NCBI GenBank assembly: GCA_041483135.1
Contig: JBGPFE010000012.1
Coordinates: 42,005 to 106,004, forward strand
Reading direction: 5' to 3'
DNA length: 64,000 bases
Source: PALSA-1004 sp041483135
GTDB lineage: Bacteria; Pseudomonadota; Gammaproteobacteria; Burkholderiales; SG8-41
Position numbers and translations under genes: made by a program. Shown here piece by piece: positions 24,809 to 32,700 of this stretch. Within the stretch, counting starts at the first letter, position 1, and each line of letters begins with the position of its first letter. The notes below the pieces were generated by a model. It made no database searches. It was not told the DNA's origin and saw only the letters and a program-made list of their open reading frames with translations.

Positions 24809-26412
24809 ACTATTGCGCCGGGGCGCCCGTTCTCGACGATGAAAGTCGCGGCTGTCGAGATGCCGCTGTCGGCGCGTTTTTCGCTCTCGAGCGCACGCAG
24901 CGACGCGCTGCACGTATCGCGCCGGAGTTCCACCTTGAGGTAGCCGCGCTGGTGGCCGTTGCCGTAGCGCACGTGCGGGTTTTCGCCGAGCGCGCCCAGC
25001 ACCTGCAACTGCGTCGGGCCTTGCGAAGTGATCGAGGTGCCGCAGAATTCGGTCGCGATCGCCGGCGACTGCAGGTCCTCGAAATCGAGCTTGAGATCGC
25101 CGATCCACGTGCTGTGCACGTCGCCGCTGATCACGAGCGGGTTCGAAACCCGCTGCTGCACGAGGTCTTTCAGCAGCTTGGCGCGGGCGGCCGGATAGCC
25201 ATCCCAACCGTCGGTCCAGAAACTCTGGCCGGGGCCGGGCTTGCGGTCGAACTGCATCATCAGCGTCTGCTGGGCGACGACGTTCCACTTTGCGCGCGTG
25301 CGCGCGAATCCGTCCCTGAGCCACGCTTCCTGCGCGCTTCCGAGCATCGTGCGCGTGGGATCGAGCCGTTCTGCACAGGCGTCGCCGCGCACCACGGTGC
25401 TGCCGCCGCGCCCGGGTCTCGGACACGGCTGGTGCGCTCGATATTGCCGTCCGTCGAGCACGAAGAAAGTCGCGAGATCGCCGAACGCGTAGCTGTCGTA
25501 TAACAGCAAGTCGGGCCCATGCGGCAGCGCGCGGCGCGCGAGCGGCATGTGCTCGTAGTAGGCCTGATATGCGGCGGCACGGCGCACGAGGAAGTTCGGG
25601 TCGAGGTCTTCGGACTGGTCGTTGGCGTAATCGTTGTCGACTTCGTGGTCGTCCCACGTCACGATCCACGGCGCGGCCGCGTGGCTCTTCTGCAGATCGG
25701 GATCGCATTTGTAAAGCGCGTAGCGGTTGCGATACTCGCCGAGAGTGTAAGGCTCGCCGGCATTGTGCTTGCGCACGTGGTTGCGGCCCCACGAAGACTC
25801 ATAGATGTAATCGCCGAGGAACACGATGATATCGAGGTCTTCGGCCGCGAGGTGCCGATGTGCTGCATAGTAGCCCTGTTCATATTGCTGGCACGATGCG
25901 AATGCGAAGCGCAGGCGCTCGATCGCGGCGTTGGCCGCCGGAGCAGTGCGAGTACGTCCGATGGGGCTGACCGCATCGCCTGCGATGAAGCGGTACCAAT
26001 ACCAGCGCGCCGGCTCGAGTCCGCTGACTTCCGCGCGCACGCTGTGCGCGAGCGCAGGCATCGCTGTCTCGGTTCCTTTGCGCACGATGGTGCGAAACCC
26101 TTCATCGGCGGCGAGCTCCCACGCAAGCTCGACGTTCTCCGGCGGCATGCCGCCATCCGCGAGCGGATCTGGCGCAAGCCGCGTCCACAGCACGATTCCG
26201 TCCGGCCGCGGGCAGCCGGAAGCGATTCCAAGAGTGAACGGATACGCGCTGAAGCGCGGCTGCGCCCACGCTCTATAGGATGCGACGGGCGCGAGGGCTG
26301 CGGACGCAGCGAGACCGGCGGCGATACGCAGCACCGCGCGGCGGCGTTGCGACAACGGCATATCCGCAGGCACTGCGCGGCGCAGCAGTTCAGTGAAGGA
26401 TTTGGGATTCAT
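24805..26412 (-). CDS. phoD: Alkaline phosphatase D (PhoD) family, Tat-exported
   Basis: 535 residues. The N-terminus LSQRRRAVLRIAAGLAASAA has a twin-arginine-like motif and hydrophobic core, fitting Tat export of PhoD. The calcineurin-like catalytic part has FASCQQYEQGYYAAHRHLA, DIIVFLGDYIYESSWG, WIVTWDDHEVDNDYAND and LVISGDVHSTW, which supply the Ca/Fe ligands. It hydrolyses phosphate mono- and diesters in the periplasm and helps phosphate acquisition. It is monocistronic. No Pho box was identified. Confidence 0.92.
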   Translation of the reverse strand: MNPKSFTELLRRAVPADMPLSQRRRAVLRIAAGLAASAALAPVASYRAWAQPRFSAYPFTLGIASGCPRPDGIVLWTRLAPDPLADGGMPPENVELAWELAADEGFRTIVRKGTETAMPALAHSVRAEVSGLEPARWYWYRFIAGDAVSPIGRTRTAPAANAAIERLRFAFASCQQYEQGYYAAHRHLAAEDLDIIVFLGDYIYESSWGRNHVRKHNAGEPYTLGEYRNRYALYKCDPDLQKSHAAAPWIVTWDDHEVDNDYANDQSEDLDPNFLVRRAAAYQAYYEHMPLARRALPHGPDLLLYDSYAFGDLATFFVLDGRQYRAHQPCPRPGRGGSTVVRGDACAERLDPTRTMLGSAQEAWLRDGFARTRAKWNVVAQQTLMMQFDRKPGPGQSFWTDGWDGYPAARAKLLKDLVQQRVSNPLVISGDVHSTWIGDLKLDFEDLQSPAIATEFCGTSITSQGPTQLQVLGALGENPHVRYGNGHQRGYLKVELRRDTCSASLRALESEKRADSGISTAATFIVENGRPGAIV

Positions 26413-26533
26413 GCGCGCAAATCGTGAATCGAGAAGATATCATGACTGCGCGCAATGATTGTTTCGTGATGGTTAACGTGTGAATCCAGCGGACGACGGT
26501 CTGCAGAAACGACTTGTCAGGCCCGCAAGCGAT

Positions 26534-26992
26534 TTAATTCTTCTCGGGCATGGCCGAAGAATGGTGACTGGTAATCAGCCATTGTTTCCCCTGCCACTTG
26601 TAGGTATAGGTGTAGCGGGCCTTGACCTGGGTACCGTCTTTGAACGTAAAGGTGTATAACCCGGCGTCAATAGCCGTGTTGCAATCGACCTCTATGTGGC
26701 GGGAATCAATCTTGCCGATGGGTTTATTCTCAAGAAAGTGCGCGAAATAATCCTCTTTTTCCTCCGGAGTCAGGCGAGGCTTGTTGGAAACGGTCGGCAA
26801 CAGGATCGACTTTCTGGCGTAGTTCGCGACAACCTTCTTGGGGTTCCCCGTTTGAAGAGAAGCATTCCAGCGGTCGAACAGCGCAGCAATTTCTTTCTCG
26901 GTGGCCGGGTGACAGCTTTCCGATCTTGCGAGCACTCCGGGTGATGCAGCAGCGCCAGCAATTGCTGCTGCAAGGAATAGAGATATCTTCAT
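26534..26992 (-). CDS. Secreted SnoaL-like/DUF4440 (NTF2-fold) protein
   Basis: 152 residues from the ATG at 26992. A longer reading to 27094 would cross the cassette attC, so the later start is preferred. Signal peptide MKISLFLAAAIAGAAASPGV then ALA-type cleavage. Mature part: EKEIAALFDRWNASLQTGNP then KKVVANYARKSILLPTVSNK, the SgcJ/EcaC and DUF4440 pattern. NTF2-fold proteins bind small ligands or act as isomerases. A stand-alone gene; the cassette insertion lies only about 30 nt upstream of its start. Confidence 0.7.
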   Translation of the reverse strand: MKISLFLAAAIAGAAASPGVLARSESCHPATEKEIAALFDRWNASLQTGNPKKVVANYARKSILLPTVSNKPRLTPEEKEDYFAHFLENKPIGKIDSRHIEVDCNTAIDAGLYTFTFKDGTQVKARYTYTYKWQGKQWLITSHHSSAMPEKN

Positions 26993-27021
26993 TGGGCAAT
27001 TCTTTCTTGTATGTAAAAAGG

Positions 27022-27102
27022 ATCTAACGGCTGCCTTCACCGGTCGGAAATCGGTGATGCGAAGCGCCGCCGGTGAACGGTCCGGTGCAGGCATGGTTGG
27101 GC
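27022..27102 (-). other. Integron attC recombination site (81 nt)
   Basis: Read on the minus strand, the site begins GCCCAAC (R'' box RYYYAAC, 27102-27096) and ends GTTAGAT (R' box GTTRRRY, 27028-27022). Inside, GCCTGCACCGG and CCGGTGAAGGC form the L''/L' stem with one mismatch, around a loop of about 45 nt. The gene at the other end of the cassette begins at GTTGGGC (27840-27834), the exact complement of GCCCAAC, as expected for a cassette whose circular attC was split during insertion. Confidence 0.7.
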
Positions 27103-27827
27103 GTAGCGTTCTCGATGAAGTACATGAGCTCTTTCACTTCGCGAACAATCGACTCGTGTGTCTGGCTTCTCTGGGTCTTCGCATCGAAGATCGTTTTTAC
27201 GGAGTAGCGAATGGGTCCGAAGACCGGCTTCCTACCGTTGTGCAAGAGCTCCGACAATATGGAGTGCAACTGGAGAAGGAAGGTTGTTAGGCGCCAGAGG
27301 TCCTTGAGTGTGCCGCGACCGAACAATGCGCTGACCTCGGCATGGTCTTGCGTCTCGCGGTGTGCCAGGTACTTGTTCCGCGCTGGTTTTACTGCCCGTA
27401 CATAGACGACGCGATAGTCGTTGACTTTCTTTCGGAGACGCGCGACATCTCTTGCAGTCGGGTAGTACGCGCTGCCCAAGTAATCCGGCAGCCAAGGCGG
27501 GTCAGCAGTCTTTCCATCGCGCTTGCGTGTTGCAAGAGCCTCGCGTTGGAAAAGGGCAAGGTTCGCTTCCATAGCATAGAGTAACGCCGCCACATTGAAC
27601 TTCGACTTAGTATCGAAGACTCGTCCAAGGGACATGTATGCCGCGGACTGAAAAGCCGCTCCGCACGCGATCCAGAAGGTTGGCGTGCGGTTCAATCGGT
27701 TCAGTAGCTTCTGCGATTTCGAAACGGCGTGTTGTACTGCCATGTCAGCATAAATGTACCGCGCGGCAATTCCAGCCTCATTTCGCAGGTTCTCAAGCTG
27801 AACTTCGAACTGACGGTGCGCGCTCAT
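27024..27827 (-). CDS. HEPN/AbiU2-like protein on an apparent integron cassette
   Basis: 267 residues from the ATG at 27827, which follows the cassette boundary GTTGGGC by 6 nt. All-helical and basic. KPARNKYLAHRETQDH resembles the RNxxxAH(R) motif region of HEPN/AbiU2-like nucleases, suggesting an RNA-targeting or abortive-infection role; this is tentative. The last 24 residues (NHACTGPFTGGASHHRFPTG and so on) are encoded by the attC itself, and the TAG stop lies inside the R' box. Base composition differs from the neighbours. It is a solitary cassette with no integrase gene in the window, so its expression probably depends on its own promoter. Confidence 0.65.
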   Translation of the reverse strand: MSAHRQFEVQLENLRNEAGIAARYIYADMAVQHAVSKSQKLLNRLNRTPTFWIACGAAFQSAAYMSLGRVFDTKSKFNVAALLYAMEANLALFQREALATRKRDGKTADPPWLPDYLGSAYYPTARDVARLRKKVNDYRVVYVRAVKPARNKYLAHRETQDHAEVSALFGRGTLKDLWRLTTFLLQLHSILSELLHNGRKPVFGPIRYSVKTIFDAKTQRSQTHESIVREVKELMYFIENATPNHACTGPFTGGASHHRFPTGEGSR

Positions 27828-27951
27828 CGTAACGCCCAACTTGAAGTAGATTGCCTAAAAGTCGCTTTGCATTCCGTCATTCTGAACTTGCCGATGTCAT
27901 TCATCAACAGAGCAGGATCGAGGATTGAGGGTTTGGTGAGATTCAACCGTG

Positions 27952-27988
27952 TTTTCCTTTGCGTCCTTTGTGTCCTTCGCGGTGAAAG
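27952..27988. repeat. Dispersed arm, family C (inverted)
   Basis: TCCTTTGCGTCCTTTGTGTC then CTTCGCGGTGAAAG, the reverse of the family C arm at 3571. Confidence 0.7.
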
Positions 27989-27994
27989 ATTTTC

Positions 27995-28076
27995 TCAGGA
28001 TTTCGCGGCGGCATTTCGGCCGGCAATGCGGCCGATCGCCATTGAAGCATTTGCGCGGCCTATATTCTCCGCCGCC
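27995..28076 (-). pseudogene. C-terminal remnant of a second FAD-binding dehydrogenase
   Basis: Minus-strand reading AENIGRANASMAIGRIAGRN then AAAKS and a stop. It matches the C-terminal GGN-xx-x-GRIAGRNAA segment of fumarate-reductase-type flavoproteins; the intact gene at 28665 ends NIAECFVTGRIAGRNAAAL. Nothing else of the gene remains, because the toxin gene occupies the space directly upstream. Confidence 0.55.
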
Positions 28077-28351
28077 AGTAACCTGGACGGCGGCGCTGGT
28101 GCGCGACGGCAAGTATGGTTACTACTTCCGCCGAAGTTGTATAGATGAGGCTGAATGGAAATCCATCCAAGACGAGTCGACGCCGTTCGGCATCGATTGT
28201 CAAGCCGATCTCCGGATGTTGCAGCAGGAGACGCGTGGCCCGACGAACTTCAATTGCCAGCCGCGTGCCCAGTACCAGGTACTTCACGCTCGTAGCGGAG
28301 AGCCGCCTCTATCAGTTCCAGCCCCGCTTCGGGGTGGAACTCGAGCCTCAT
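28060..28351 (-). pseudogene. RelE/ParE-type toxin, one-base frameshift
   Basis: Starts at ATG 28351, overlapping the antitoxin stop by ATGA. The first frame gives MRLEFHPEAGLELIEAALRY, then EREVPG. After an extra base near 28273, the other frame continues LGTRLAIEVRRATRLLLQHP, then RLVLDGFPFSLIYTTSAEVV and HQRRRPGYWRRR, a typical ParE C-terminus. One base removed restores a toxin of about 97 residues. Intact ParE-type toxins inhibit gyrase or cleave ribosome-bound mRNA. It is either inactivated or a sequencing error. Confidence 0.75.
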
Positions 28352-28581
28352 TGCTTGAGGCGCGAGCGAAGGTCCTCAAAGACACGGTCGCCCGGAACGG
28401 CTTGAACTTTGCCTTCTTTGAGCTCACGGTGCCGTCTTTCGACTTCCAGCGCCCAGGCTTGATCGACGTCGTCATCGGGCGGGCCGTCCAAATCCGCGAT
28501 AAGGACGCGAATCAGTTCCGTTTTTTGCTTGGCGCTGAGCGATCGGGCTTTTTCCGCGATCTCGGCTAAGTCGTTTGGCAT
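28348..28581 (-). CDS. Addiction-module antitoxin (unstable antitoxin family)
   Basis: 77 residues: MPNDLAEIAEKARSLSAKQK then TELIRVLIADLDGPPDDDVD and WALEVERRHRELKEGKVQAV. This fits the short antitoxin family usually paired with ParE/RelE toxins (addiction module protein, TIGR02574-like). It is followed by the toxin with a 4-nt overlap, so translation is coupled. The gene looks intact although the toxin is frameshifted. Confidence 0.8.
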   Translation of the reverse strand: MPNDLAEIAEKARSLSAKQKTELIRVLIADLDGPPDDDVDQAWALEVERRHRELKEGKVQAVPGDRVFEDLRSRLKQ

Positions 28582-28664
28582 GAATGTCTCCGTGTACTGG
28601 CGCGCGCGCAATCGAGTATAGCGCAAGTCCCGTATGTGTGAAGGGCAGTATTCATTTCGGCTTT

Positions 28665-30227
28665 TCAGAGCGCCGCCGCGTTGCGGCCGGCGATGCGGCC
28701 GGTGACGAAACATTCGGCGATGTTGCCGCCGGACAAATACAGATGACCGAACGAGCTGCCGAGCTCGCCGGCGGAGTAGAGGCGCGGGATCGGGTGACCG
28801 TAGACGTCGATGATGCGCTGCTGCGCGTCGTGCACCGGCCCGCCTTGCGTGTTGGAGAGCGTCGCCCACACCGGCCCGCCGTAGTAGGGCGGCGATTTTA
28901 TCGGCGTCATCGAGCCGGCGGGACGCGCGAAATCTTCATCCGCGCCGCGCGAGCACATTTCATTCCAGCGCACGACGCTTTGTTGGAGCGCCGCAGGATC
29001 GAGTTCGAGCAATGCCGCGAGTTCAGCGAGAGACTTCGCGCGTTTCAGGATGCCGTGCTCGACCTCCTTCAGATTGTCTTCGCTCCACGCGTAGCGGATG
29101 CCTTCGTCGTTCGAAGTCGCCTTGCCGAGCGGGTACATCTTGCGGCCTTCCTCGTCGCAGATCAGAAATGCCGGATTGCGCGGAAAACGCTGCGTTACCG
29201 GATCGTAGTAGCTCGACGGCCGCACGCCGGTGTCCTGCGTGTACGGATGATATTCGGACATGAAGCGCCTGCCATACTGATCGAGCAGGATCCATGCCAT
29301 TTTGATGTTGGCCTTATCGGGCTCGCCCGGAAACCAGTCGGGAAAGCGCTTGAGCCGGATCGCGTACGGGTAATTCGGATCGCTGTGGCGAAATCCGTAC
29401 GCGCCGTGGATGTGCCACATGTGCCATAACGCGGCGCCCAGGTGCTGCGCCATGCGAATGCCGTCACCGTTGTTCATTCGCGCCGCTGCATTGAATACCG
29501 GCTTGCCTTCGAGAAACTGCGCCTTCATGTCGGCATTACCTTCGAAGCCGCCGCAGGCGAGCACCACGCCGCGCCGCGCTTCGATATTGCGCTCAACACC
29601 GTTCGTCGATACGCGCACGCCGCGAACTTCATGCGTCTCCGGGTCGGCGATCAGGCGCAGCGCCGGAGTCGCGAGCCGGATTTCTACGCCTTGCCTGATC
29701 AAATGGTCGTGCACGATCTTGAAGAGCTTGGGCCCGCCCGGCGCGCCGTTCGCCCATGGATAATGCTTGCGCGCGTCGAACCCGGGCACGTCCATGACCG
29801 TCGTGTGATAGAACGTGTCGGTGCCGGGCAAAGGGTAATTGCCGCGGATCTGCCGCCGGTAGGGGTCGCCGCTTTTTTCGCGCAGCGCGTTTTCCTCGAC
29901 CGAGGTCGCTATCTGCGCGTTGTTTATCCTTCCCAGCTCACGCACATAACGCTCGATGTCGCACATGCCTTCCGCGAGCACGCGCAGCACGTCGTCGGGC
30001 GTGCGGCCGTCGTTGGTAGTTTTGAGGTAGGCAAACGCCTGCCCGAAATCGTGCGCGCTCCTCACTGCGCCGTACGAGCAGATCGACAGGCCGCCGGGGA
30101 CCGGCGATTTTTCTATCAACAGCGTACGCGCGCCGGCTTGCGCGGCGTTGAGAGCCGCGATGCCGCCGGCAAGTCCGAAACCTGCGACGACGACGTCGAA
30201 CGATTCATCGAACGTTGAGGAGTTCAC
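28665..30227 (-). CDS. FAD-binding dehydrogenase, fumarate reductase flavoprotein family
   Basis: 520 residues. FAD motif VVVAGFGLAGGIAALNAAQA (about 12-31) and EKSPVPGGLSICSYGAVRSA match the flavoprotein subunit family including fumarate reductase, tricarballylate dehydrogenase and 3-ketosteroid dehydrogenase. Further support comes from VVLACGGFEGN and the C-terminal LYSAGELGSSFGHLYLSGGN. No heme or signal peptide is fused. It would introduce or reduce a C=C bond in a carboxylated or ketone substrate. It is probably the distal gene of the catabolic region but is separated from the VOC gene by about 260 nt of repeats. Confidence 0.85.
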   Translation of the reverse strand: MNSSTFDESFDVVVAGFGLAGGIAALNAAQAGARTLLIEKSPVPGGLSICSYGAVRSAHDFGQAFAYLKTTNDGRTPDDVLRVLAEGMCDIERYVRELGRINNAQIATSVEENALREKSGDPYRRQIRGNYPLPGTDTFYHTTVMDVPGFDARKHYPWANGAPGGPKLFKIVHDHLIRQGVEIRLATPALRLIADPETHEVRGVRVSTNGVERNIEARRGVVLACGGFEGNADMKAQFLEGKPVFNAAARMNNGDGIRMAQHLGAALWHMWHIHGAYGFRHSDPNYPYAIRLKRFPDWFPGEPDKANIKMAWILLDQYGRRFMSEYHPYTQDTGVRPSSYYDPVTQRFPRNPAFLICDEEGRKMYPLGKATSNDEGIRYAWSEDNLKEVEHGILKRAKSLAELAALLELDPAALQQSVVRWNEMCSRGADEDFARPAGSMTPIKSPPYYGGPVWATLSNTQGGPVHDAQQRIIDVYGHPIPRLYSAGELGSSFGHLYLSGGNIAECFVTGRIAGRNAAAL

Positions 30228-30243
30228 TTCTCTAGAAAACTGC

Positions 30244-30472
30244 TGGCCACAGAGTGCACAGAGAACACAGAGGAAATCAAATTAAACCACAGATAAAAAC
30301 GCATGCTCATGAGAGAGTGTGTACGCCGCAAAATCCAGTCCATGATGTATTGATAATCGTCACGACTGATATTTGCTGGTTTTACCTCTGTGACCTCTGT
30401 GATCTCTGTGGCCAACGCCTTTTGGTTTGTTTTTGATTTTATCTGCGTTCATCGGCGTTCATCGGCGGTTCC
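30244..30472. repeat. Inverted family B arms followed by inverted family A arm
   Basis: Family B arm 30244-30276, inverted B arm 30379-30415 (TTACCTCTGTGACCTCTGTG) and inverted A arm 30437-30472 (TTATCTGCGTTCATCGGCGT). The two families are placed side by side in the flavoprotein/VOC spacer. Confidence 0.75.
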
Positions 30473-30484
30473 GTCCTGTTAGTC

Positions 30485-31432
30485 CTAGGCTGCGTTCGGC
30501 CCGAAGTCGAGCGCGGGAGATTTCGCGGCCTCGAACACGATGACGCCGCCGACGCTGGATGGCGGCACCACGTAATGACGATGATGGTCGAGATCGCCAT
30601 GCGGGAAGCCGCTGGCCGCGACCGCCTTGCGCGTCGTGCCCATGTTTCCGCTGGCGAGCACATAGCCGGTGATCCACGGCAGCGCGGGGGGATCGACATT
30701 GAATGTGCGCTTGATCATCGCCGACGTGCTGAACAGCAGCCGGCCGCGCGCGGTGTCGAGATGCCAGTTATCGCCGGCGCCTGCAGCTGCGAGCCCGGTG
30801 AAGCGCGCGTAACGCGCCGCGGTGTCCTGGGGATTTTCGACGCACAAAATGACCGCGGTCACCGCGGTGGCGCGATTGGCGTGCGCGAGCCATTGCGGTT
30901 GCCACACGAACTGCGGCGTATGGTGCTGGCAGAACTGGATACGGCCTTCGGGCATCGTTCCCGGCGGCACGCGTACCACGCTGAATCGCGCGGTTTCATC
31001 GCCGTGCGGCGTGCCGAGCTGGCGCTGCAGCGCGACCGGACTGAGAGGCGAGAAACCCTGCTCGACGAGGCGCGCATGATCGAGGTCGGGCGCGGCGGTG
31101 CCGAATATGACCGAGTGCACGCCGACGTAGCGTTGAATCGCGGCGCGCAGCTGCGTTGCTACCGGCGTATCGCCGGCCGGCGTCAGGAATTCAAGGTAGC
31201 CGCGCTTCAACATCACGCAGCGGTTGCCGGTGCCGGCCGACACCAGCGGCCCGCCGGGCTCGAGCCGGTGCGACTGCGCCGAGAACGGAGTCAGCGTGAA
31301 GCCGAGCTTTTCGAGCGCCGGCCCGGCGGTGTCGATGTGCGGCACGAAATACGCGACGTGATCGAGGATGATCCGGCCGGGCTGCGGGACCTGCGCGGCG
31401 GCGATTTTAGCGGCGGAAGTTTGAGTGGCCAT
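30485..31432 (-). CDS. VOC-superfamily protein (glyoxalase-like, two-module)
   Basis: 315 residues from the ATG at 31432. An 18-residue extension encoded by a family A arm was rejected. Two betaalphabetabetabeta modules are visible: LDHVAYFVPHIDTAGPALEK and GYLEFLTP in the first, AVTAVILCVENPQDTAARYA in the second. This matches glyoxalase-like domain 3 proteins, a group of metal-dependent lyases, isomerases and dioxygenases of largely unknown reaction. It sits between flavoprotein and dehydrogenase genes of the catabolic region, so action on a pathway intermediate is likely. Confidence 0.75.
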   Translation of the reverse strand: MATQTSAAKIAAAQVPQPGRIILDHVAYFVPHIDTAGPALEKLGFTLTPFSAQSHRLEPGGPLVSAGTGNRCVMLKRGYLEFLTPAGDTPVATQLRAAIQRYVGVHSVIFGTAAPDLDHARLVEQGFSPLSPVALQRQLGTPHGDETARFSVVRVPPGTMPEGRIQFCQHHTPQFVWQPQWLAHANRATAVTAVILCVENPQDTAARYARFTGLAAAGAGDNWHLDTARGRLLFSTSAMIKRTFNVDPPALPWITGYVLASGNMGTTRKAVAASGFPHGDLDHHRHYVVPPSSVGGVIVFEAAKSPALDFGPNAA

Positions 31433-31447
31433 CTTAAATACAGGCTG

Positions 31448-31619
31448 CAACCGCCGATGAACGCCGATGAACGCAGATACGATCAAGACCCCAAAGTTTT
31501 GGCCACAGAGGGCACAGAGAACACAGAGAGAAGACCCGAAACAATATTTCCCCGGCTCTCGTTGTGTGTTCTACAGTTTTATGGTTTTGTTTTTTCATCG
31601 GCGTTCATCGGCGGTTCAA
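31448..31619. repeat. Nested arms: family A, family B, inverted family A
   Basis: A arm 31448-31479 (AACCGCCGATGAACGCCGAT), B arm 31501-31532 (GGCCACAGAGGGCACAGAGA), and inverted A arm 31594-31619 (TTCATCGGCGTTCATCGGCG), with a degenerate inverted B trace near 31555. The A arms bracket the B arm, so both families share one centre. Confidence 0.75.
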
Positions 31620-31629
31620 ATGCTGTTTT

Positions 31630-32625
31630 CTAGTAACCGAGCTTGCGGTCGACGCGGTTCGCAAGCGGCTTGCCGGCGATGAAGCGCGCGAAATTCTCGA
31701 ACCAGCGGTCGCACAGCAGGTCCATGTAGCGCGGGTTGTCGCACGAAACGTGCGGCGTGACGATCAGGTTCGGCGTCGTCCAGAGCGGGGAATCGGCGGG
31801 CAGCGGCTCGGGATCGTGCACGTCGAGCATCGCGCCCGCGAGCTTGCCGCCGTTCAGCATGCCGCGCAATGCGTCATAGTCGACGAGCGGCGCGCGGCCG
31901 ACGTTGATGAGCGCCGCCTCGGGCTTGAGCAGCGCGAGCCGCTCGCGGGTCATGAGACCGCGCGTCTCTTGCGTGAGCGGCGTGGCCACAATCACGAAGT
32001 CCGCTTTCGGCAGCACGCTGTCGAGGCGCGTTACCTTGAATGCGGCCTCCGCGGGCCTGCCGGCCTTGCCGCTGCGCGTGACTGCGATCACCTTCATGCC
32101 GAGCTTTTTCGCGGCGCGTCCCGCCGCGCTGCCGAGATCGCCGAAACCGATGACTACCGCGGTCTTGCCGGCGACCGGCGCGGAGAAGGCGGGTTTCCAC
32201 TCGCGCGCGTGCTGCTGGGCGATGAAAGCCGGCATGTGCGTCGCCAGCATCAGCAGCGCCATCGTGCAGTAGTCCTCGCACTTGGCGCCATGCGCGCCGC
32301 GGTTGTTGGTGAGCACGATGTCGCCGGGCAGCCAGTCGAGCGGCATCAGATGGTTGATGCCGGCGCCCCGGTTCTGGATCCATCTGAGCCGCGGCGCGCG
32401 CTCGCGGAGCCGTTCGCGCGGCGGGTTGATGGTGATCATCATGTCGGCCGTTTTCAGCGCCTCGTCGATGCCTTCGCGGTCCCAGACGATGGTCGCATTC
32501 ACCCGTTTGCCGAGCGCTTTATGGCGCTTCGCCGCGGCGGCCCATTGCGCCGGCGTCACGTGGTAGATCCCGGAGTTGGCGCGAAAGCATTCGATAATGA
32601 GATGGTGTTGGTGCAATTTTGGCAT
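31630..32625 (-). CDS. D-2-hydroxyacid dehydrogenase
   Basis: 331 residues. VIGFGDLGSAAGRAAKKLGM (NAD-binding), INVGRAPLVDYDALRGML with the catalytic Arg, and IVTPHVSCDNPRYMDLLCDR with the His region. The Glu that pairs with the His lies in LDVHDPEPLP. It differs from the enzyme at 21465-22448, so it is not a recent duplicate. It lies about 75 nt after ubiD on the same strand, presumably the distal end of the ubiX-ubiD operon, and may oxidise or reduce a 2-oxo acid formed after decarboxylation. Confidence 0.85.
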   Translation of the reverse strand: MPKLHQHHLIIECFRANSGIYHVTPAQWAAAAKRHKALGKRVNATIVWDREGIDEALKTADMMITINPPRERLRERAPRLRWIQNRGAGINHLMPLDWLPGDIVLTNNRGAHGAKCEDYCTMALLMLATHMPAFIAQQHAREWKPAFSAPVAGKTAVVIGFGDLGSAAGRAAKKLGMKVIAVTRSGKAGRPAEAAFKVTRLDSVLPKADFVIVATPLTQETRGLMTRERLALLKPEAALINVGRAPLVDYDALRGMLNGGKLAGAMLDVHDPEPLPADSPLWTTPNLIVTPHVSCDNPRYMDLLCDRWFENFARFIAGKPLANRVDRKLGY

Positions 32626-32700
32626 CGTGGCGTTGGGATCAGTGAGGTATTACGGGCAAGGCGTCGAAGCGCGCGGAAGCAGCGGCGACCGTGCCATCCA

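Noticed and set aside
27022..27102. Palindrome read as an ordinary terminator of the HEPN-like gene
   Set aside because: There is no T-run, and the paired RYYYAAC/GTTRRRY boxes plus the complementary 5' boundary fit attC better.
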